From NCBI GenBank assembly GCA_938008415.1, contig CALLKI010000078.1:10213-74212 (forward strand): a DNA stretch of 64,000 nt, read 5' to 3'. This stretch comes from an uncultured Luteimonas sp. Its GTDB lineage: Bacteria; Pseudomonadota; Gammaproteobacteria; Xanthomonadales; Xanthomonadaceae. The translations under genes were made by a program, and so were the position numbers. Below, one piece after another: positions 1 through 7,238 of the stretch. The number at the start of each line of letters is the position of its first letter. The stretch's first letter is position 1. The notes under the pieces are model-generated. The model made no database searches. It was not told the DNA's origin and worked only from the letters and a program-made list of their open reading frames with translations.

Positions 1-322
1 GTTCGTGATCGACATCGGCCACGAGAACATCGCGGTGCAGGAAGCCCGCAAGCTCGGCATCCCGGTCGTCGCCGTGGTCGACACCAACTACGACCCGAGC
101 CTGGTCGACTACCCGATCCCGGGCAACGACGACGCGATCCGCGCCGTGCAGCTGTATGCCCGCGCCGCCGCCGACGCGGTGCTGGAGGGCAAGGCCGCCG
201 CACCGAGCGCCGCCAGCGTCCGCGAGGAGGAGTTCGTCGAGGCCGACAAGCCCGCCCGCCGCTCCACCCGCAAGTCCGCGAAGAAGTCCGAGGACGAGGC
301 CGAGGCCGCCCCGGCCGAATAA
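1..322 (+). CDS. rpsB: 30S ribosomal protein S2 (C-terminal part)
   Basis: This is the 3' end of rpsB; the gene enters from the left edge and the reading frame is already open at base 2. S2 is the small-subunit protein that docks on the 30S surface with S1. The visible part contains the family's conserved wording [15 protein letters not shown] and RAVQLY, followed by an Ala-, Lys- and acid-rich tail after about residue 70 of the visible part. The tail is longer and more charged than the E. coli end. It is followed 150 bases later by tsf, the normal rpsB-tsf arrangement. Identity is certain; the start lies outside the window. Confidence 0.97.
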   Translation, partial: FVIDIGHENIAVQEARKLGIPVVAVVDTNYDPSLVDYPIPGNDDAIRAVQLYARAAADAVLEGKAAAPSAASVREEEFVEADKPARRSTRKSAKKSEDEAEAAPAE

Positions 323-337
323 GCGCCGGGACCCCGT

Positions 338-362
338 CCCGCCGCGCGCTTCGCGCGGCGGG
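338..362 (+). terminator. Hairpin between rpsB and tsf (attenuator-like)
   Basis: A perfect 10-bp GC-only stem (338-347 with 353-362) closes a 5-base loop just after the rpsB stop. No T-run follows, so it is not a canonical intrinsic terminator. In other bacteria the rpsB-tsf spacer carries a partial terminator that lowers tsf relative to rpsB, and this hairpin is in the right place for that role. That role is inference. Confidence 0.45.
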
Positions 363-472
363 CCCGTCCCGGCGGGAGCCGGGCGGACGCGCGGCCGCTT
401 CCCGGAAACGGTCCAGCGCGCACCGCGCACGGCACGCTCCTCCACCCCCCGATTCCCTGTCACGAGGTCCCC

Positions 473-1345
473 ATGGAAATCACCGCATCCCTGGTCAAGG
501 AACTGCGCGAGCGCACCGGCGCCGGCATGATGGAGTGCAAGAAGGCGCTCGCCGAGAACGGCGGCAACCTTGACGCCGCCGCCGAGGCGCTGCGCAAGGC
601 CGGTCTGGCCAAGGCCGACAAGAAGGCCGGCCGCGTCGCCGCGGAAGGCCGCATCGCCGCCGCCCAGGAGGCCGGCAAGGCGGTCCTGGTCGAGGTCAAC
701 GCCGAGACCGACTTCGTCGCCAAGGACAGCAACTTCGTCCAGTTCAGCGAAGCCGTGGCCAAGGCCGCGCTCGGCGTGTCCGACGTCGAGGCGCTGAAGA
801 CCGCGAAGCTGCCGACCGGCGAGACCGTCGAGGAGGCCCGCGCCGCCGTGGTCGCCAAGGTCGGCGAGAACGTGCAGGTCCGCCGCATGGTCCGCATCGA
901 CAGCGACAACCACATCGCCGCCTACATCCATGGCAACCGCATCGGCGTGCTGCTCGAGCTCAAGGGCGGCGACGCCGAGCTGGCCCGCGGCCTGGCCATG
1001 CACGTGGCCGCGATGAACCCGCCGTACAACAGGCAGAGCGACGTGCCCGCCGAGTTCATCGCCAAGGAGAAGGAGATCGAGATGGCCAAGCTGTCCGAGA
1101 AGGACAGGGCCAAGCCGGCCGAGATCCTGGAGAAGATCATCGGCGGCAAGATCAACAAGATCATCAACGAGGTCAGCCTGTACGGCCAGCCCTACGTGCT
1201 GGACACCGACAGGACCGTCGAGGCCGTGCTCAAGGCCGCCGGCGCCGAGGTGGTCGGCTTCCAGCGCCTGGCCGTGGGCGAAGGCATCGAGAAGAAGGAA
1301 GACGACTTCGCCGCCGAAGTGATGAAGCAGGCCGGCCTGGCCTGA
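473..1345 (+). CDS. tsf: Elongation factor Ts
   Basis: EF-Ts is the guanine-nucleotide exchange factor that recharges EF-Tu with GTP in the cytoplasm. The 290-residue protein matches the usual length. It opens with [16 protein letters not shown], the N-terminal UBA-like domain carrying [12 protein letters not shown] (about residues 16-27), then the EF-Tu-contacting segment with TDFVA near residue 80 and the helical coiled segment near residues 190-230. The ATG at 473 is preceded by an AGG-type ribosome site. rpsB lies upstream and a strong hairpin terminator follows at 1370, so rpsB-tsf looks like a closed transcription unit. Confidence 0.98.
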   Translation: MEITASLVKELRERTGAGMMECKKALAENGGNLDAAAEALRKAGLAKADKKAGRVAAEGRIAAAQEAGKAVLVEVNAETDFVAKDSNFVQFSEAVAKAALGVSDVEALKTAKLPTGETVEEARAAVVAKVGENVQVRRMVRIDSDNHIAAYIHGNRIGVLLELKGGDAELARGLAMHVAAMNPPYNRQSDVPAEFIAKEKEIEMAKLSEKDRAKPAEILEKIIGGKINKIINEVSLYGQPYVLDTDRTVEAVLKAAGAEVVGFQRLAVGEGIEKKEDDFAAEVMKQAGLA

Positions 1346-1369
1346 TTCCCAGGCGGCATGGCACCCGGG

Positions 1370-1400
1370 AAAAGGCCGCGGCGACCCCGCGGCCTTTTCT
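1370..1400 (+). terminator. Intrinsic terminator after tsf
   Basis: A perfect 12-bp stem (1370-1381 with 1387-1398) with a 5-base loop; the 3' arm ends in four T and is followed by CTTC. The A/T ends of the stem give the usual A-tract/T-tract layout. It lies 24 bases past the tsf stop and just before the pyrH promoter, so it separates the two transcription units. Confidence 0.85.
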
Positions 1401-1423
1401 TCAGGCGCGTCCGCCCCCGTTCA

Positions 1424-1453
1424 CTGACAATCCACTTCCCCACCCGCTAGAAT
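1424..1453 (+). promoter_or_regulatory. Promoter of pyrH
   Basis: A CTGACA box (1424-1429, 5 of 6 to the sigma-70 -35 consensus) and TAGAAT (1448-1453, 5 of 6 to the -10) are separated by 18 bases. Transcription would begin about 1459-1461. That position argues against the ATG at 1458 and for the ATG at 1482 as the pyrH start. Confidence 0.75.
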
Positions 1454-1481
1454 TTCCATGTCCGACCGCCCGGAGCCTCCC

Positions 1482-2213
1482 ATGTCGCAACTCGCCTATC
1501 GCCGCGTCCTGTTGAAGCTTTCCGGCGAGGCGTTGATGGGCGACGAGGACTACGGCATCGACCCCAAGGTCATCGGCCGGCTGGCCCGCGAGGTGATCGA
1601 GGCCCAGCAGGCCGGCGCCGAGATCGGCATGGTGATCGGCGGCGGCAACATCTTCCGCGGCGCCGGACTGGCCGCCAGCGGCATGGACCGCGTCACCGGC
1701 GACCAGATGGGCATGCTCGCCACCGTGATCAACGCGCTGGCGATGCAGGACGCGCTGGAGAAGCTCGGCGCCCGCGTGCGGGTGATGAGCGCGATCAAGA
1801 TCAACGACGTCTGCGAGGACTACATCCGCCGGCGCGCCATACGCCACCTCGAGAAGGGCCGGATCTGCATCTTCGCCGCCGGCACGGGCAACCCGTTCTT
1901 CACCACCGACTCGGGCGCCGCGCTGCGCGCGATCGAGATCGGCGCCGACCTGCTGCTCAAGGCCACCAAGGTCGACGGCGTGTACGACAAGGACCCGAAG
2001 AAGCACCCGGACGCCAGGCGCTTCGACAGCCTGACCTACGACGAGGTCATCTCCCGCGACCTGCAGGTCATGGATACCGCTGCGTTCGCACTGTGCCGCG
2101 ATAGCGACCTGCCGCTGCGCATCTTCGACATGTCGCAGCCTGGCGTGCTGCTGCGCATCCTCAGGGGCGAGCCGATCGGCACCCTGGTCCACGGCCGCGG
2201 CCCCGGGTACTGA
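1482..2213 (+). CDS. pyrH: Uridylate kinase
   Basis: UMP kinase converts UMP plus ATP to UDP, the committed step toward UTP and CTP; the bacterial enzyme is a hexamer of the amino-acid-kinase fold. The 243-residue protein shows the ATP-site [11 protein letters not shown] (residues 7-17), the glycine loop [10 protein letters not shown] and the UMP-site [10 protein letters not shown]. The frame is open from an ATG at 1458, but the ATG at 1482 has a GGAG site seven bases upstream, falls after the predicted transcription start, and gives the MSQLAYRR beginning familiar from this family. It is followed by frr as in most proteobacteria. Confidence 0.97.
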   Translation: MSQLAYRRVLLKLSGEALMGDEDYGIDPKVIGRLAREVIEAQQAGAEIGMVIGGGNIFRGAGLAASGMDRVTGDQMGMLATVINALAMQDALEKLGARVRVMSAIKINDVCEDYIRRRAIRHLEKGRICIFAAGTGNPFFTTDSGAALRAIEIGADLLLKATKVDGVYDKDPKKHPDARRFDSLTYDEVISRDLQVMDTAAFALCRDSDLPLRIFDMSQPGVLLRILRGEPIGTLVHGRGPGY

Positions 2214-2299
2214 GCCCGCCCCCTCTCCGGTTCCCGTGGATCGCGGTCCCGGCGCGCCCGGCCGCGGCGGGGCGGCCACCGTCCGTGCCCCGCTCCCCC

Positions 2300-2305
2300 T
2301 ATAAT
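2300..2305 (+). promoter_or_regulatory. -10 box of frr promoter
   Basis: A perfect TATAAT lies 35 bases before the chosen frr ATG, in a spacer that is otherwise GC-rich. No good -35 hexamer sits at 16-18 bases upstream (CACCGT at 2277-2282 is the nearest). Transcription would start near 2312. Confidence 0.65.
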
Positions 2306-2340
2306 CCCGCGGTTACGCAATCGAACACATGGAGCCGACC

Positions 2341-2898
2341 ATGCTCAACGAGATCAAGAAGGACGCCCAGGCGCGCATGGCCAAGAGCATCGAGGCCCTG
2401 CGCCACAACCTGGTGAAGATCCGCACCGGTCGCGCCTCCAGCGGGCTGGTGGACACCATCAAGGTGCAGGCCTATGGCAGCGAGGTTCCCCTGTCCCAGG
2501 TCGCCACGGTCTCCGTTTCCGACGCCCGGTCCCTGGTCATCACCCCCTGGGACAAGTCGCTGGTCGGCGCGGTGGAGAAGGCCATCCTGACCTCGGACCT
2601 CGGCCTGACCCCGAACACCGCGGGGACCACGATCCGGCTCAATCTGCCCCCGCTGACCGAGGAACGCCGCAAGGAACTGGCCAAGCTGGTGCACGCCGAG
2701 GGCGAGGAGGCGAAGGTCGCGATCCGCAACATCCGCCGCGACGCCAACCAGAAGGTCAAGGAGCTGCTGAAGGAAAAGGCGATCTCCGAGGACGACGAGC
2801 GCCGCGCCGAGGACGAGATCCAGAAGCTCACCGACAAGGCGATCAAGGACGTCGACGAGGTGGTCAAGGCCAAGGAACAGGAGCTGATGTCGGTCTGA
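2341..2898 (+). CDS. frr: Ribosome recycling factor
   Basis: RRF works with EF-G to split the post-termination 70S ribosome. The 185-residue product has the normal length and the hallmark IRTGRAS (near residue 28), [11 protein letters not shown] (about residues 101-111) and [11 protein letters not shown] (about 122-132) of the three-helix bundle, with the [11 protein letters not shown] end. An ATG at 2329 is also in frame, but the one at 2341 has GGAG six bases upstream and matches the family's [10 protein letters not shown] beginning. It sits between pyrH and uppS, the standard order. Confidence 0.97.
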   Translation: MLNEIKKDAQARMAKSIEALRHNLVKIRTGRASSGLVDTIKVQAYGSEVPLSQVATVSVSDARSLVITPWDKSLVGAVEKAILTSDLGLTPNTAGTTIRLNLPPLTEERRKELAKLVHAEGEEAKVAIRNIRRDANQKVKELLKEKAISEDDERRAEDEIQKLTDKAIKDVDEVVKAKEQELMSV

Positions 2899-2943
2899 CC
2901 CGTGCCGGTCCGGCCGGGATCGGGTCCGTACGGGCCGGTCGCG

Positions 2944-2961
2944 AAGGAGGCGATGCCATTG
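2944..2961 (+). promoter_or_regulatory. Ribosome site deciding a TTG start for uppS
   Basis: AAGGAGG (2944-2950) lies only two bases before the in-frame ATG at 2953 but eight bases before TTG at 2959-2961. The spacing supports TTG initiation. The resulting N-terminus [10 protein letters not shown] is also closer to the short leader expected for this family. Confidence 0.7.
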
Positions 2962-3768
2962 ACTGATGCCGCCGACACCCGGGAGTCCGCTGTCCCGAAT
3001 CCCCCCGCCGTGGGGGCCGGCAAGGTGCCGCGGCATCTGGCCATCATCATGGACGGCAACGGCCGCTGGGCGGCCAGGCGCAGGCGCCCGCGCATGATCG
3101 GCCACCGCGCCGGCGCGCGCGCGGTCAACGTGTGCATCGACTTCTGCCTCGAGCGGGGCATCGCCGCGCTCACCCTGTTCGCGTTCTCCAGCGAGAACTG
3201 GGGCAGGCCCAGGGAGGAGGTCGAGGCGCTGATGAAGCTGTTCATGAACGCGCTCGAGCGCGAGGTGGACGAGCTGCACCGCCGCGGCGTGCGCATCCGC
3301 TTCATCGGCGACCGTTCGCGCTTCGAGGCGCCGATCCGCGAGCGCATGGCCCAGGCCGAAGCGCAGACCGCCGGCAACGGCCGACTGTCGCTCAACATCG
3401 CCGCCAGCTACGGCGGGCGCCAGGACATCGCCATGGCCGCGCGCTCGCTGGCCGAGGACGTGGCTGCGGGGCGGCTGCGCCCGGAGGACATCGACGAGGC
3501 CCTGTTCGGCACGCGCGTGGCGCTGGCCGACCTGCCGGCGCCGGACCTGTTCATCCGCACCGGCGGCGACATGCGCATCAGCAATTTCCTGCTGTGGCAG
3601 CTCGCCTACACCGAGCTGTGGTTCACCGAGACGCTCTGGCCCGAGCTGGACGCAGCCACGCTCGAGGCGGCGCTGCAGGCCTATGCCTCGCGCGAGCGCC
3701 GGTTCGGTCTGACCAGCGACCAGATCGCCCACCTGCGTGCCCGGGCACCCGTGGAGGCAGCCACATGA
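2959..3768 (+). CDS. uppS: Undecaprenyl diphosphate synthase
   Basis: This cis-prenyltransferase adds isopentenyl-PP units to farnesyl-PP to make the C55 carrier lipid for peptidoglycan and O-antigen. From the TTG start it has 269 residues. The catalytic [10 protein letters not shown] motif places the Mg-binding Asp at residue 32; [11 protein letters not shown] and [19 protein letters not shown] (substrate-binding RxGG region) follow, and the C-terminus holds [13 protein letters not shown]. The frame is open back to 2902, but the Shine-Dalgarno supports 2959. Its stop overlaps the cdsA start, so the two are probably translationally coupled. Confidence 0.96.
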   Translation: MTDAADTRESAVPNPPAVGAGKVPRHLAIIMDGNGRWAARRRRPRMIGHRAGARAVNVCIDFCLERGIAALTLFAFSSENWGRPREEVEALMKLFMNALEREVDELHRRGVRIRFIGDRSRFEAPIRERMAQAEAQTAGNGRLSLNIAASYGGRQDIAMAARSLAEDVAAGRLRPEDIDEALFGTRVALADLPAPDLFIRTGGDMRISNFLLWQLAYTELWFTETLWPELDAATLEAALQAYASRERRFGLTSDQIAHLRARAPVEAAT

Positions 3769-4625
3769 CACGTACCCGAGTGCTCGCCGCGCTGGCGATG
3801 GCCCCGTTCGCGATCGCCGCCGTGCTGCTGCTGCCGACGCCCTGGCTGGTCGCGGTGGCCGCCGTGGTCCTGCTTGGCGCACTGTGGGAGTGGCTGCGGC
3901 TGGTGGGCATCGAGGACACCCTGTCGCGGATGGTGCTGCTCGTGGCCAACCTGCTGGTGATGGCGGCGCTGGTGTGGGCCTCGCCCGGCGGCGGCGGCTC
4001 GCTGGTGCTGTTCAAGCTCGCCAGCGTGCTCGGCGTGGTCTGGTGGCTGCTGGCCATGCTGTGGCTGATGCACCCGGCCTTCGCCGCGGGCCACGACGCG
4101 CGCGCGCGGGTGCTCAAGCTGGCCGCGGGCACGCTGGCCGTGGTGCCGGCATGGTGCGCACTCGCCCTGGTCCATGCCGGCGACCAGGTTGCCGGCCCGG
4201 CCCGGCTGGTCCCGGAAGGACACGTCTGGCTGCTGGTCGCGCTGCTGGTCGTCTGGGCGGCCGACAGCGGCGCCTACTTCGCCGGCAGGCGCTTCGGCCG
4301 CCGCAGGCTGGCGCCGGTGATCAGTCCGAACAAGACGGTCGAGGGCGCGATCGGCGGGCTCGCCGCGGGCGTCCTGGTCGCGGTGCTGGCCGCGCCGCTT
4401 GCCGGCGCGTCGCTGCGCGAGCTGCCGCTGGTCGCGCTGGTCGCGCTGCTCACCGCGATGTTCTCCATCGTCGGCGACCTGCTCGAAAGCCTGCTCAAGC
4501 GGCACGCCGGCGCAAAGGATTCCGGCACGCTGATCCCCGGCCACGGGGGCCTGCTCGACCGCGTGGACAGCCTGCTCGCGGCGCTGCCGGTATTCGCGGT
4601 CGGCAAGATCTGGCTCGGGTTCTGA
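3765..4625 (+). CDS. cdsA: Phosphatidate cytidylyltransferase
   Basis: CDP-diacylglycerol synthase joins CTP and phosphatidate at the inner membrane, feeding all phospholipid synthesis. The 286-residue protein is strongly hydrophobic with about eight predicted membrane segments. The C-terminal family signature is intact: [13 protein letters not shown], then a KDSG element, then [12 protein letters not shown] at about residues 255-267. It also has the SPNKTVEG element. The ATG overlaps the uppS stop as ATGA, and the gene's own stop overlaps the dxr start as TGATG. Confidence 0.96.
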   Translation: MTRTRVLAALAMAPFAIAAVLLLPTPWLVAVAAVVLLGALWEWLRLVGIEDTLSRMVLLVANLLVMAALVWASPGGGGSLVLFKLASVLGVVWWLLAMLWLMHPAFAAGHDARARVLKLAAGTLAVVPAWCALALVHAGDQVAGPARLVPEGHVWLLVALLVVWAADSGAYFAGRRFGRRRLAPVISPNKTVEGAIGGLAAGVLVAVLAAPLAGASLRELPLVALVALLTAMFSIVGDLLESLLKRHAGAKDSGTLIPGHGGLLDRVDSLLAALPVFAVGKIWLGF

Positions 4626-5800
4626 TGCAGTCGGTCGCGGTCCTCGGTGCCACCGGTTCGATCGGCGCCTCGGCGCTGGACGTGATCGCGCGCCATCCTG
4701 ACCGGCTGCGCGTCACCGCGCTGTGCGCGGGCCGGAACGTGGACGCGCTGGTCGAACTGTGCGTGCGCCACCGCCCGGCCGACGCCGTGATCGCCGACGA
4801 GTCGCGCTACGCCGAGCTGCGCGAGCGGCTGCGCGACGCGGGCCTGGCCACCCGTGCCCACGCCGGTGCAGCCGCGGTCGAGGAGATCGCCGCGCGCGGG
4901 GACATCGACACGGTGGTCGCCGCGATCGTCGGCGCCGCGGGCCTGGATTCCACCCTCGCCGCGGTGCGCGCGGGCAAGCGCGTGCTGCTGGCCAACAAGG
5001 AATCGCTGGTGCTCGCGGGCGAGCTGATGATCGAGGCCGCGCGGCAGGCCGGGGCCCGCATCGTGCCCGTGGACAGCGAGCACAACGCGGTGTTCCAGTG
5101 CCTGTACGGCAACGACGCCCGCGACCGCGGCGTGCACAGGATCGCGCTCACCGCCTCGGGCGGCCCGTTCCGCGGCTGCACCCGGGCGCAACTGCGCGAC
5201 GTGACCCCCGAACAGGCCATCGCCCACCCGAAGTGGTCCATGGGGCCGAAGATCTCGGTGGACTCGGCCACGCTGATGAACAAGGGGCTCGAGCTGATCG
5301 AGGCCCGCCACCTGTTCGGCCTGCCCGGTGACCGCCTGGACGTGCTGGTGCACCCGCAGAGCGTGGTGCACTCGATGGTCCAGTTCGTGGACGGCTCGAT
5401 GCTGGCCCAGCTCGGCCGGCCGGACATGCGCACCGCGCTGGCGGTCGGCTTCGGCTGGCCCGAGCGCATCGAATCGGGCGTCGGGCCGCTGGACCTGCTG
5501 GCCCTCGGCCGGCTCGACTTCGAACCACCGGACCTGGAGGCCTTCCCCTGCCTGCGCCTGGCCCGTGAGGCGATGGACGCGGGCGGTACCGCCCCGGCGC
5601 TGCTGAACGCCGCCAACGAGATCGCCGTTTCAGGCTTTCTTCAGGGCCGGATCGGTTTCCTGTCCATCCCCGCGCTCGTCGAAAGGACGCTCGCGGACCT
5701 CCCGACCCTGCCCGCGGACTCGCTGGCGGTCCTGCGCGAAGCCGACGCGCAGGCCCGGCGCCACGCGGAGCGTATGATTTCCTCCGGCGCGCTGCGATGA
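4625..5800 (+). CDS. dxr: 1-deoxy-D-xylulose 5-phosphate reductoisomerase
   Basis: Dxr makes 2-C-methyl-D-erythritol 4-phosphate from DXP with NADPH, the committed step of the MEP isoprenoid pathway. The 391-residue product has the usual size. The dinucleotide loop GATGSIG starts at residue 7; [15 protein letters not shown], the metal-site VPVDSEHNA and [10 protein letters not shown], and [23 protein letters not shown] follow in order. It overlaps the cdsA stop by one base. With ispA and uppS in the same window it covers the early and late isoprenoid steps. Confidence 0.97.
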   Translation: MQSVAVLGATGSIGASALDVIARHPDRLRVTALCAGRNVDALVELCVRHRPADAVIADESRYAELRERLRDAGLATRAHAGAAAVEEIAARGDIDTVVAAIVGAAGLDSTLAAVRAGKRVLLANKESLVLAGELMIEAARQAGARIVPVDSEHNAVFQCLYGNDARDRGVHRIALTASGGPFRGCTRAQLRDVTPEQAIAHPKWSMGPKISVDSATLMNKGLELIEARHLFGLPGDRLDVLVHPQSVVHSMVQFVDGSMLAQLGRPDMRTALAVGFGWPERIESGVGPLDLLALGRLDFEPPDLEAFPCLRLAREAMDAGGTAPALLNAANEIAVSGFLQGRIGFLSIPALVERTLADLPTLPADSLAVLREADAQARRHAERMISSGALR

Positions 5801-5809
5801 GCCGACACC

Positions 5810-7174
5810 ATGACTGAATTCCTTGGCTCGTTGTGGTGGCTGGTGGTCAGCCTCGGCATCCTCGTGACCTTCCACGAGTTCGGCCACTACTGGGTCGCGC
5901 GCCGCTGCGGCGTGCGCGTGCTCCGGTTCTCGGTCGGGTTCGGCGGCGCGCTGTGGTCGCGCTTCGCGAAGGACGGCACCGAGTACCGCATCGCCGCGAT
6001 CCCGCTGGGCGGCTACGTGAAGATGCTGGACGAGCGCGAGGCCGACGTGCCGCCGGGACAGGCGCACCTGGCTTTCAACCGCCAGCCGGTATGGAAGCGG
6101 ATCGCCATCGTCGCCGCCGGGCCCGTCGCCAACCTCGTGCTCTGCCTCGGCCTGCTGTGGGCGATGTTCGTCGTCGGCCGGCCGGACTACGCCGCCGTCG
6201 TCGGCCGCGCGGACGGCATCGCCGCCGAGGCGGGCCTGCGCCCCGGCGACGAGGTGCTCGCCGCCGACGGCCGCGCCACGCCCACCTGGACCGAGCTGCA
6301 CATGGCGCTGCTGGCGCCCGCGCTCGACCGCCGCGACGTGCCGCTGCGCGTGCGCGGCCGCGACGGCGGCGAGCGCGACGTGGTCCTGCCCCTGTCCCGG
6401 CTGCCCGAGGGCTTCGACCAGCGCCAGTTCGCCTCGGCCATCGGCCTGCTCCCGCGCCACCTGCGCCTGCCTGCCCTGGTCGGGCGCGTCGAGCCGGACA
6501 GTGCGGCCTGGGGCCTGCTCGCCGAGGGCGACCTGATCACCGCCATCGACGGCCGCCCGGTGGACGGATTCGACGCGATCGCCCCCCTCGTGCAGGAAGT
6601 GGGCGGAAACGGCGGCACCGCGATGGTGGAAGTGCTGCGCGACGGCGAGCGGCTGGCGCTCGAGGTCACCCCCCGCCTCATCCCCCGCCCCGACGGCAAC
6701 GGCGAGTACTGGGCGCTCGGCATCGCCGCGCCGCGCAACGTCGAACTGCCGCCGAAGGACGCCATCCAGAAGTACGGTCCCCTCGACGCGGTCCCGGCCG
6801 CGGTCCGGGAGATGGGGCACCTCACCGGCCAGCTGGCGGGCATGGTCGGGCGCGCGTTCACCGGCAAGGTCGCGCTCGAGAACACCGTGTCAGGACCGAT
6901 CACGATCGCGCGCGCGGCCAACCTCTACGCCCGGCAGGGACTGGCATGGTACCTGTCCCTGCTGGCCCTGCTGTCGCTGAGCATCGCCATCCTCAATCTG
7001 CTCCCGATCCCGCTCTTGGATGGGGGTCACCTGTTGTATTACCTTATCGAGTTGGTCAAGGGCAGCCCGTTAAGCGAACGTGCGATGCTTGCCGGGCAGT
7101 ATGTCGGCCTGGCGCTGCTGGCATGCCTCATGGGCCTGGCCTTCTACAACGACATCCTCCATCTGGTGCACTGA
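5810..7174 (+). CDS. rseP: Site-2 intramembrane zinc protease
   Basis: RseP cuts anti-sigma factor RseA (and residual signal peptides) inside the inner membrane, releasing sigma-E under envelope stress. The 454-residue protein has the zinc motif HEFGH at residues 22-26 in the first membrane segment, a second segment after about residue 100, two PDZ domains (roughly residues 115-210 and 220-310), and the third metal-ligand motif LLDGGHLL near residue 403, followed by a last membrane helix. It begins 10 bases after dxr. Codons around 7013-7110, over the LDG motif, are unusually AT-rich with rare Leu codons; see the findings. Confidence 0.97.
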   Translation: MTEFLGSLWWLVVSLGILVTFHEFGHYWVARRCGVRVLRFSVGFGGALWSRFAKDGTEYRIAAIPLGGYVKMLDEREADVPPGQAHLAFNRQPVWKRIAIVAAGPVANLVLCLGLLWAMFVVGRPDYAAVVGRADGIAAEAGLRPGDEVLAADGRATPTWTELHMALLAPALDRRDVPLRVRGRDGGERDVVLPLSRLPEGFDQRQFASAIGLLPRHLRLPALVGRVEPDSAAWGLLAEGDLITAIDGRPVDGFDAIAPLVQEVGGNGGTAMVEVLRDGERLALEVTPRLIPRPDGNGEYWALGIAAPRNVELPPKDAIQKYGPLDAVPAAVREMGHLTGQLAGMVGRAFTGKVALENTVSGPITIARAANLYARQGLAWYLSLLALLSLSIAILNLLPIPLLDGGHLLYYLIELVKGSPLSERAMLAGQYVGLALLACLMGLAFYNDILHLVH

Positions 7175-7238
7175 TGCCTGCCCTTGACCTTGCTGCCGCG
7201 CCCGTGGTGGTCAAACCAGAAATCCCGGATCCGATTCG

